From contig MAAQ01000002.1 in the NCBI GenBank assembly GCA_002162685.1, positions 124,001 to 188,000 of the forward strand: 64,000 nt of DNA, given 5' to 3'. This DNA is from Flavobacteriales bacterium 33_180_T64 (lineage in GTDB: Bacteria > Bacteroidota > Bacteroidia > Flavobacteriales > Flavobacteriaceae). Positions 53,369 through 61,144 of the stretch are shown here, piece by piece. A program made the translations under genes and the position numbers. How positions within the stretch are numbered: position 1 is the first letter of the stretch; each line of letters opens with the position of its first letter. Under the pieces are notes generated by a model. The model did not search any database. It saw only the letters and a list, made by a program, of their open reading frames with translations, and was not told the DNA's origin.

Positions 53369-54217
53369 TTAGTAATTATATTTTTTTAATACTTCTGAAA
53401 AATGTTCGTCAAAATATGCTTTGATATTAGAGTTAAAATACCCTTCCCATTTTTTTGTTTTCACAGATGATATATGCGGGTGTTTTTCAATATCCTTTTT
53501 ACTCATCCTATTTAAATCTTCTTTTTCAGCAAATTTCTTAGCAACAACAAGTTGTGAAGATGAAAGATTACAATGTTTAAAAACTTCCATCATTTTTTCT
53601 TCATAATTTGACATCATATCTTCAAACTTTAGCTCCAAACAATTTGTCTTTTCAAAATCCCATTCTAACATATCTTTAATGGTCCATTTTCCATAATGAT
53701 TCATCTCAAAAAAGATAGCATCCTCATCATTTAATGCTTTAATTTTTTCCTGATAAGATTTTCCGTCTAAACTTATAAGATAATCTTTTTTCCATTGTTC
53801 TGACCTGTACATTTGAGAATTAGGAACTTGTGGATACTGAATTGACTTTTCTGTTTGGAAATTTTTATTTATACACCATTCTTCAGTAGTTCGTTTGTGG
53901 TATAAAAAACCCGAAATAATAACATCTCTTGGATCTCTAACCATATGAATTCCTATATACTCTTCAGGAAGATTATCATAGTCAACTTGTGAGTGTAAAA
54001 GAAACACCACATCAGCTTTGGATTTTTTATTTATTTTCCCTGGAACACTTTCATATTCCCAGCCATACTTTAAGCAAAGTTTTAAGAATACTTTTCCTAA
54101 CAGTTTAGTACCACATTTGTGATGTCCAAAAACATAAATTGGAATATCCCTTTTTGTTTTTATTACTTTTTTTAAAAAGTAATATCTAAATAAGCTAAAT
54201 TGTTTTTTCATAATCAA
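53369..54217 (-). CDS. Sulfotransferase
   Basis: 282 residues. The PAPS 5'-phosphosulfate loop is YVFGHHKCGTKLLGKVF (31-40) and the 3'-phosphate site MVRDPRDVIISGFLYHKR (92-109), the RDPRD-x-x-x-S pattern of sulfotransferases. LKFEDM (about 196) is the usual third element. It should sulfate the polysaccharide repeat or its lipid-linked precursor in the cytoplasm. It is flanked closely by the two nucleotidyltransferase-fold genes (15 and 9 nt). No PAPS synthesis genes are in the window. Confidence 0.88.
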   Translation of the reverse strand: MIMKKQFSLFRYYFLKKVIKTKRDIPIYVFGHHKCGTKLLGKVFLKLCLKYGWEYESVPGKINKKSKADVVFLLHSQVDYDNLPEEYIGIHMVRDPRDVIISGFLYHKRTTEEWCINKNFQTEKSIQYPQVPNSQMYRSEQWKKDYLISLDGKSYQEKIKALNDEDAIFFEMNHYGKWTIKDMLEWDFEKTNCLELKFEDMMSNYEEKMMEVFKHCNLSSSQLVVAKKFAEKEDLNRMSKKDIEKHPHISSVKTKKWEGYFNSNIKAYFDEHFSEVLKKYNY

Positions 54218-54226
54218 AAATCAAGT

Positions 54227-55075
54227 TCAAAGTACTTGTTCATTAATCGCTTTTATATATAGTCTTAAGCTTTCAAAAAACTCATCATCTAAAGTGTTTT
54301 TAAGCTCTTCACTAGCTTTTGGAGCTATCATTTTTTTCGTCAAACGTCTAAATATTTTTTCTGGTCGTGTCATAACATTCTTCTGAAAACTGGACAAGTT
54401 ATAACTCCAACTTAATCGTAAATTTGAAGCCCTTTCAATACACTCCCATTCTTTACCATTAAAATTTGGCTTTACCATTTCAAAGCTCTGCTTTTTAAAA
54501 ATCCCTCTCGCATATTTCACTGAATAATACATAGATGGCAACAACATTACCTTACTCAAAAAACTTTTAATATCATATAAGCGTTCTTTATCAAAGTCTA
54601 AAATAGATTGCTGTTCTATACTCTTAATTAATTGTTTTAAACTTTTTTTATAGTCAATTAATTCTGTATTAATAGATAGTTTTAAATCAAGAGTTTCAGT
54701 ATTAGGAAAGAGCAATTTAGAATGCTCTAGTATTTCATAAGGCAGATAATATTGCGGATAATCATTTAACTGAGATGCTTTAATTTGAAACCAACCGTGA
54801 TGCTGTAAGGGGTCAAATTTCAAAATAAGCTTCATAGATTCTTTTTTGAATTTTTGAAGTCGTTTTGAATCAACAAACATATCTTTAACTATAAGCAACC
54901 CATCAAAATCACTATAAGCTATCACTTCATTTGTAGCTACACTACCATGTACTAATACCGAATGAAAAATATCCGAATAACGCGTTTCAATTAATTCTGA
55001 TAAAGCACTAACTAGTCTTAGTTTCCCATCATATTTATTAATTGACAATGTATATTGTTGCTGCTTCGTCGTCAT
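54227..55075 (-). CDS. Nucleotidyltransferase-fold protein, unknown substrate
   Basis: 282 residues with VLVHGSVATNEVIAYSDFDGLLI (Gly44-Ser45, Asp56 and Asp58), another pol-beta-type nucleotidyltransferase signature. A downstream strand KLILKFDPLQHHGWFQI may hold the third carboxylate. It is related in signature but not obviously in overall sequence to the 319-residue protein at 52394. It overlaps the flippase gene by one base. It probably acts on the repeat unit before flipping; the reaction is unknown. Confidence 0.75.
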   Translation of the reverse strand: MTTKQQQYTLSINKYDGKLRLVSALSELIETRYSDIFHSVLVHGSVATNEVIAYSDFDGLLIVKDMFVDSKRLQKFKKESMKLILKFDPLQHHGWFQIKASQLNDYPQYYLPYEILEHSKLLFPNTETLDLKLSINTELIDYKKSLKQLIKSIEQQSILDFDKERLYDIKSFLSKVMLLPSMYYSVKYARGIFKKQSFEMVKPNFNGKEWECIERASNLRLSWSYNLSSFQKNVMTRPEKIFRRLTKKMIAPKASEELKNTLDDEFFESLRLYIKAINEQVL

Positions 55076-56499
55076 TATTTACTTTTTTCTTTTAAGACTT
55101 TCAAAATTCCAACAATCGTATTTTTATGAAAAACATATAATAGTATCACTGAAACAACACTCATCAGTAGCAGAAGCATCCAGCCATTTACATTTAAATA
55201 ATTTAAATAAAACAATGTATAAACAACACTCAAACTAATCAATGAAACCATTGGGCCTTTCAAGCTATTAAACAACTGGCGTATTGAAAATGGAATATAG
55301 TAATTTAGTACTAACAAAAACAAAGCATAAGACAACACTTTTGCTACCACAAGCAAATAAGCAACCCACAACACACCATATTGTACTCCAATAATAATGG
55401 CTAAAACTGTCAAAACAGTTCGCCCTATTGACACATAAAATGTAACCTCTGGTTTTCCTATACTTGAAAAAATCACAGCTCCAAACTGACTTATCGATTG
55501 CACTGCTCCTGCAAAGCAAAGAATTCTTACAATTGGAATAGCAGCAGCCCATTTTTGACCAAAAACAAAATGAATAATTAAGTCGGCATTAAAAGCCAAA
55601 ATAGCCATTGCTGGTAAAGACACCATTGCTATTAATTGTACTGATTTAAAATATCCATTGATGATCTTTACTTTATCATCCTTAAATGAAGAAAACGATG
55701 GAAATAACACTTCACTAAAAATATACGATATCCGTTTTACAGGTGTATACATGATATTATAAGCAAAGGCATAATACCCAAGAATTACACTTGTAAAAAA
55801 CTTACCTAAAATCAAATAATCTATATTTCGTTCAAAATACAATGCCATTTGAGAACCTTTAAACTTTAATGAATACCATATCATATGTTTGATTTCCTTA
55901 ATATTAAAATAAAATTCAGGAAACCATCGTTTGTAAACGAGCACTAATACTAATCTAATTACAGACGTCACAATAGACTGAATTACAAGTGCGTAAACTC
56001 CTAAGCCTAAATAGGCGCCAATAACCGCTGCTATAGATCCAATAAGCACACCAGACAAGTTAATCTTACTTATGGTTTTAAATTCTAAATCTCGCTCTAA
56101 AAGTTTATATTGAACAATATAAAATGGGTTTAGTAATATCGTTATAGCAGACACTAATACTATAGGTGTTAGTAATGGTTCATCATAAAAATCTGCAGCA
56201 AAATGAGCCGTAGAAATAATAATTAGAAATGAAAAAACAGATAGCCCATAATTAAGCCAGTAAATTGAGGATAATTGTTGCTCGCTTGTATTTCTTTCAT
56301 GAATAATAGATGACCCAAATCCCATATTAGTAAATATGGTAATAAGCCCAATATAGGTCACTGTTAGTGCTACTAGACCAAAATCTTCGGGTAAAAGAAT
56401 TCGTGTTAATACTATATTAACTCCTATTGCTAAAAACTGCGAAAGCACATTAACAATAGTGAGGTAAAATCCTCCCTTAATGATTTTACGTTTACTCAA
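55075..56499 (-). CDS. Polysaccharide repeat-unit flippase (Wzx/MOP superfamily)
   Basis: 474 residues with 12-14 hydrophobic helices, starting MSKRKIIKGGFYLTIVNVLSQFLAIGVNIVLTRILLPEDFG. The LPEDFGLVALTVTYIGLITIFTNMGF opening and RDLEFKTISKINLSG segment are typical of the PST/WzxC group of MOP flippases. It should turn the undecaprenyl-linked repeat unit to the periplasmic face. It is first in the minus-strand cluster. A long non-coding region and a possible TATATTTG promoter lie upstream. Confidence 0.92.
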   Translation of the reverse strand: MSKRKIIKGGFYLTIVNVLSQFLAIGVNIVLTRILLPEDFGLVALTVTYIGLITIFTNMGFGSSIIHERNTSEQQLSSIYWLNYGLSVFSFLIIISTAHFAADFYDEPLLTPIVLVSAITILLNPFYIVQYKLLERDLEFKTISKINLSGVLIGSIAAVIGAYLGLGVYALVIQSIVTSVIRLVLVLVYKRWFPEFYFNIKEIKHMIWYSLKFKGSQMALYFERNIDYLILGKFFTSVILGYYAFAYNIMYTPVKRISYIFSEVLFPSFSSFKDDKVKIINGYFKSVQLIAMVSLPAMAILAFNADLIIHFVFGQKWAAAIPIVRILCFAGAVQSISQFGAVIFSSIGKPEVTFYVSIGRTVLTVLAIIIGVQYGVLWVAYLLVVAKVLSYALFLLVLNYYIPFSIRQLFNSLKGPMVSLISLSVVYTLFYLNYLNVNGWMLLLLMSVVSVILLYVFHKNTIVGILKVLKEKSK

Positions 56500-56638
56500 T
56501 TAAAAAGTTTATTATTAAGTTTAACAACTGTTGATACATTTGGTCAATAAAAGGCACTAATTTATTTAGTAAAACGCTCCCTAAACATTTTTCTTAATTG
56601 ACTTTAGCATTGATTCATGCAATTAGTCTCTAAGGTCA

Positions 56639-56646
56639 CAAATATA
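56639..56646 (-). promoter_or_regulatory. Candidate promoter -7 element of the polysaccharide operon
   Basis: CAAATATA on the plus strand is TATATTTG on the minus strand, about 140 nt upstream of the flippase gene. Confidence 0.45.
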
Positions 56647-56649
56647 TTC

Positions 56650-56657
56650 TAAATTTG
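56650..56657 (+). promoter_or_regulatory. Candidate plus-strand promoter -7 element in the non-coding gap
   Basis: TAAATTTG matches TAnnTTTG. The next plus-strand gene starts 812 nt further on, so this would give a very long leader or a separate RNA. Confidence 0.35.
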
Positions 56658-57210
56658 ACGGGGAAAAACGCATTTAATCGAAAATTATAATTTAAAAATC
56701 ACAATGACTCATATCAAGTCAAATGCAATTTAAAAAAACATCTCATTATAAAATCTCAATAAAAACATAGTGTTTGTTCCTCTTTTTTAGTAAAATAGTA
56801 GGAATTTTAAAACAAAATTATTAGTTTTGAACCCATAACTAGGTTAATTTGTTGAGATTAACCAAAATATAATCTAGAACTATAATCCCTCGTAAGTTCA
56901 CAATGTTCAAAAAACCTAAGTCTTATTTGACTTATCTTTTAAAGTTCATTACACACAATACTTCTAATTTTAGTATTGTTAACTACGTAACTACCAAAAT
57001 GCAAACCTCTACACTATTGCTATTTTGGAAACAACTAGATTGTACATATTTCTTATTACGCTATTGATTTAATAAATAAAACTAAAAGAAATGAAGCCAG
57101 AAACATAACCATACATTGAACTTAAGACCCTCATTAATTTTGTTGATTACCTAGTAAATGTTAGTGTCTTAACTACATATTTTTTGATTACAACCTTGGA
57201 AAGACACTTT

Positions 57211-57247
57211 TCTCTATCTCTATATTTATTATATAGCAGAATAGAGA
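57211..57247 (+). other. Stem-loop in non-coding gap
   Basis: TCTCTAT and ATAGAGA form an outer arm and CTATAT/ATATAG an inner arm (loop TTATT) with short internal bulges, about 220 nt before the secreted-protein gene. It could be an RNA structure; there is no clear T-run beyond it. Confidence 0.4.
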
Positions 57248-57468
57248 CACCCTCTTAATTTTCCAATTTTTATACAATACTATCTGTTGGAGTGTGATTA
57301 ATTCGCATTCACAACACTAGTCGCTATACCAGTATCTCAATGTAGTTATCATCATTACATATTTCTTAGTTATACAGCTTCTTATTTAATGAGTAAAACG
57401 ACAATTATCACAGGTTATCCTGCTATAAATGTTTGATTTTTCCTAATTAATAATAGACCCTCATTACT

Positions 57469-60400
57469 ATGAAAATTAAAATTACATCTCTCCTCTTGTT
57501 GTTACTAACTTGTTTCGCATATAGTCAAACAACAATTTATCTTGAAGACTTTACAGGCCAAAATGGCAAAGGCGCAACTGGCGCAACTGGAGGTGCTCCA
57601 ACAATAGATCTAAACGATGTAAGTTGGAGTCTGAATGTTGACGCTACAAACCTTACCGCAACTACTGATTGGCTACGTATAAGAACTATTTCAGGAAACG
57701 AAGCTCTAGAATCTAGGGATTTAGATGGTAACGGCATCTGGCTATCCCCTATAATAACTATTACAGAGTATTCAAATGTAGCATTTACCATAGATGCAAC
57801 TGAAAATGCTGCCGACAATCAAGAAGACAATGATACAGTCACAACACAATACCGAATTGATGGTGGTACATGGACAAATGCAAATACTAATGGTATACTA
57901 ATTAATGACTATGGAACTGTTATCATTAGTCAATCTGGATTAACCGGTAATACGCTTGAAATTAGAATTCTATTGATTAATGATTCAGGTAATGAACGTC
58001 AACGCATCGACAATATTTTAGTTACTGGATCTTCCAATTGCACAACGTCATCATTACCATTTAATGAAGGTTTTGAAGGCTTAAATTTCCCTCCAGATTG
58101 CTGGACAACTTACAGAGGAACTAACGGATTAGGAGCTGCAAACGACTGGACCAGTTCTAACCTAATTGCTAATAGTGGTACTAATTCTGCTTTTGTAGAA
58201 TATGAAGTCACAACAGGAGGTAATGCTCAAGATTGGCTAGTAACTCCTGCTATAGATTTAGGTTCAAGCAATTCTCAATTACGCTTCTTCGCTAGAGATC
58301 AATTCACTTTTGATTATAACACAACTTACACTGTAAGAATTTCAGAAACATCGGCTACAGATATTTCAAGTTTCGCAATATTAGAAACGTATAATGAAAG
58401 TCAGCTAGGAAATGATTACAATGAAAAAACTATTGATCTATCAACTTACAACGATGTTGTTTACATTGCATTTGTAATGGAACAAAATGATGGAGACAAT
58501 TGGTTTCTTGATGATGTATCTATTATCGAACTTCAGCCCTGCACTACACCAGAGAACGTTAGTAATTTAACAGCAAATTACACGAACAATAGTATTGATT
58601 TACAATGGGCATTAAGCACATGCTATGATGAAATTCTGGTTGTTGGAAAAGAAAACAATGCCGTTACCGCAATACCTTCGGGTGATGGAAACAGTTATTT
58701 GGGTGATACTAATTTTGGAAATGGAACTGAAATTTCGAGTAATGAATATATTTTATTTAAAGGCATTGACAATACTGTTAATATTTCAAATATAACCTTT
58801 GGAAGCACTTACCATTTTGAAGTATTCACAAGAAAGGGTACAACTTGGAGTTCTGGCACTTCTACAAGTATAACAATCAACTATTGTACAGTAACTGGAG
58901 ACATTGGTTTTGAGACATCAATTACACTTGTAGATTTTGGTGATATCAATAACAGCACTGGTCAAGGGTTAGGTTATGATGACTTTACTTCACAATCTAC
59001 CAGTATAATGCGAGGAAGTTCTGAAGATCTGACTGTTAACTTAAATACAGATGGCGATTTCACAGTATACAGTTATGCTTGGATTGATTGGAATCAAGAT
59101 GGTGATTTTGACGACATCAATGAAACTTACGATTTAGGTAATGTAGACAATAATTCTAATGGTCCAACAGCCAATAGTCCATTAACAATTACAGTTCCTA
59201 ATAATGCTAGTCTAGGCGATACACGCTTAAGAGTATTATCACAATATTACGGCTTTATTATTCCAATCAATGGTCCATGCGACGGTTCTACAGATGGTGA
59301 AATTGAAGATTATACCATAACTGTTTTACCCGGCATCACATACACCTATGATAATGGCTGGACTCCAGCGAATCCTAATGGAATTGTTACTGAAGCTAAT
59401 GACATCATCATTGCTAATGGAGATACTGAATTCACAAATAACTTAAACTGTAATTCGCTAACAATAAACCCTGGAGCTGGGCTTACTATACATAATGGAG
59501 TTTCCATTAGTACTATAAATGGTACAACTTTAGAATCTTCATCAACAAGTTATTCTAGTTTAATTCTTGATGGTACTATTACTGGTACTATTCAATACCA
59601 ACGTCATATTAATAATGCATCAGGAAATGGAACGATCACTGGAAGTAATGATCTTATAAGTGCGCCACTTATTGGGCAAACATTTGCCAATTTTAGAGCT
59701 GTAAATTCAAATATATTATCGGGAACTATTTCAGGAAATCCTGCATTTTTATTTGGTCCATTTGACAACTCATCTAGCACATATATTAATTACACCTCTG
59801 CAAATGACAACAGTACTTTAGATGCTGGTATTGGTTACAGAACAGGCTCTACAGATAATGGAACTTATATATTTACTGGCACAATAGAAACTGGCACTGT
59901 GCCAATAAATTTAACCTTAGGAAGCTCTAGCAATTGGAATCTTATTGGTAACCCATATCCTAGCTATATAAATGCAAGCACTGTATTAACAAGTATGATT
60001 TCTTCAGGAATTGCAGATGCAAATTCAATTGCTATATATGGTTATGATGGCTCTGCGCAAAATGGCTGGACCATTTATAATCTTGCCAATAGTAATGTCA
60101 ACACAAAAATTGCTCCTGGACAAGGTTTTTTCATTGAAGCTGAAACTGCTGGTAACTTCAGCATTACTCCAGATATGAGAACGACTGGTAATACTGATGA
60201 TTTTATAGTTGGACGTAATTCTAATCCGTTTGAATATTTAAAACTCAACCTTAGCAGTGGTACAAATAATTTCTCTACCGAATTCTATTTCAATGCTAAT
60301 TCGAGCTTAGGTTTAGATCCAGGATATGATGCTTCTATATGGAATAGTACACCTCCTAGCTTTGCTTTATATTCTCACTTAGCCGAAAATGATACTGGCA

Positions 60401-60915
60401 TAGCAATAGCCTTACAATCATTGCATAGTAATGACGTTTCAAATACTGTGATCCCTCTTGGTGTTAATGCTAATCAAGGGTCAGAATTAACGTTTAGTAT
60501 TACCGAATTTAATTTACCTGAAAACATAGACGTTTACTTGGAAGATATTGAAAACAATACAAGTACACTATTAACACAAGAAGATTATACTGTAACAACT
60601 AATGCCGATATTAATGGAATCGGGCACTTCTTTTTAAGGTTTATGGATAGTGCATTAAATACTCTAGAATCTGAACAAGATACATTTGATATTTATGTAA
60701 ATCAATTAGAACAGATGATTACTATTAAGGGACAGTTTGAAGACAAGACAATATTCAATTTATATGACTTACAAGGTCGCTTAATAATAACAACCCATTT
60801 AACATCTCAAAACAATGTAACTTATATTGATGTAAATAAGCTAAGTAGTGGCACGTATTTAATACACATTTTAAATAAAAATTCTAAAACAATAAAAAAA
60901 GTATTACTTAAATAA
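57469..60915 (+). CDS. Large secreted modular protein with GEVED-like domain and T9SS type A sorting tail
   Basis: 1148 residues. After a signal peptide (1-19, CFAYS then Q) come two beta-sandwich modules with choice-of-anchor/cleaved-adhesin character: EDFTGQNGKGATG at about 25, and NEGFEGLNFPPDCWTT at about 198 with WLVTPAIDLG. A fibronectin III-like module (about 360-470) follows, then a GEVED-type module (YAWIDWNQDGDFDDINE ... DGEIEDYTITV, about 475-625). A long beta-rich part leads to a C-terminal T9SS type A signal (FDIYVNQLEQMITIKG ... LSSGTYLIHILNKN ... KKVLLK). It should be exported by T9SS to the surface or medium. Its role is probably adhesive or matrix-related; no enzyme site is seen. 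Confidence 0.88.
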   Translation: MKIKITSLLLLLLTCFAYSQTTIYLEDFTGQNGKGATGATGGAPTIDLNDVSWSLNVDATNLTATTDWLRIRTISGNEALESRDLDGNGIWLSPIITITEYSNVAFTIDATENAADNQEDNDTVTTQYRIDGGTWTNANTNGILINDYGTVIISQSGLTGNTLEIRILLINDSGNERQRIDNILVTGSSNCTTSSLPFNEGFEGLNFPPDCWTTYRGTNGLGAANDWTSSNLIANSGTNSAFVEYEVTTGGNAQDWLVTPAIDLGSSNSQLRFFARDQFTFDYNTTYTVRISETSATDISSFAILETYNESQLGNDYNEKTIDLSTYNDVVYIAFVMEQNDGDNWFLDDVSIIELQPCTTPENVSNLTANYTNNSIDLQWALSTCYDEILVVGKENNAVTAIPSGDGNSYLGDTNFGNGTEISSNEYILFKGIDNTVNISNITFGSTYHFEVFTRKGTTWSSGTSTSITINYCTVTGDIGFETSITLVDFGDINNSTGQGLGYDDFTSQSTSIMRGSSEDLTVNLNTDGDFTVYSYAWIDWNQDGDFDDINETYDLGNVDNNSNGPTANSPLTITVPNNASLGDTRLRVLSQYYGFIIPINGPCDGSTDGEIEDYTITVLPGITYTYDNGWTPANPNGIVTEANDIIIANGDTEFTNNLNCNSLTINPGAGLTIHNGVSISTINGTTLESSSTSYSSLILDGTITGTIQYQRHINNASGNGTITGSNDLISAPLIGQTFANFRAVNSNILSGTISGNPAFLFGPFDNSSSTYINYTSANDNSTLDAGIGYRTGSTDNGTYIFTGTIETGTVPINLTLGSSSNWNLIGNPYPSYINASTVLTSMISSGIADANSIAIYGYDGSAQNGWTIYNLANSNVNTKIAPGQGFFIEAETAGNFSITPDMRTTGNTDDFIVGRNSNPFEYLKLNLSSGTNNFSTEFYFNANSSLGLDPGYDASIWNSTPPSFALYSHLAENDTGIAIALQSLHSNDVSNTVIPLGVNANQGSELTFSITEFNLPENIDVYLEDIENNTSTLLTQEDYTVTTNADINGIGHFFLRFMDSALNTLESEQDTFDIYVNQLEQMITIKGQFEDKTIFNLYDLQGRLIITTHLTSQNNVTYIDVNKLSSGTYLIHILNKNSKTIKKVLLK

Positions 60916-60937
60916 TACAAGCACTAAATAATATTCA

Positions 60938-60961
60938 AAACGCCCTCAAGCGAGGGCGTTT
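60938..60961 (+). terminator. GC-rich hairpin after the secreted-protein gene
   Basis: AAACGCCCTC / GAGGGCGTTT perfect 10-bp stem, loop AAGC. The T-run is short (TTT then CC), so termination may be partial, but the stem is the most GC-rich in the window. Confidence 0.75.
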
Positions 60962-61072
60962 CCTACGAAAACGCCTCAACAGCAAAGCACAAATAACTGA
61001 TTAATAATCCGGTAAGATGATGGATTTCATTGTTTATTAACCTAAACTTATCATTTGATAAGAACATTTTAT

Positions 61073-61080
61073 TACCTTTG
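61073..61080 (+). promoter_or_regulatory. Candidate promoter -7 element of the last gene
   Basis: TACCTTTG matches TAnnTTTG; a TTTG at 61054 is an upstream partner at slightly short spacing (15 nt). Confidence 0.5.
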
Positions 61081-61144
61081 GTTTTGCATTTTTAAAAATA
61101 CGTTCATTTTCACAATGACAAATTTTAATAAACCATACATTACT

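Larger units (their letters stand above)
56500..57468. other. 969-nt non-coding gap between divergent transcription units
   Basis: No credible gene was found on either strand. It holds a minus-strand TATATTTG (56639-56646) facing the flippase and a plus-strand TAAATTTG (56650-56657) facing the secreted protein. It also has two stem-loops (56956-56978; 57211-57247) and a 12-nt direct repeat (57125-57136 and 57455-57466). It could hold a long 5' leader for the plus-strand gene or an unannotated small RNA. Confidence 0.6.

Noticed and set aside
56716-56933. 9-bp inverted repeat AAGTCAAAT / ATTTGACTT, considered as ends of an invertible capsule promoter
   Set aside because: About two such pairs are expected by chance in roughly 1 kb of AT-rich DNA, no recombinase gene is nearby, and the candidate flippase promoter at 56639 lies outside it.
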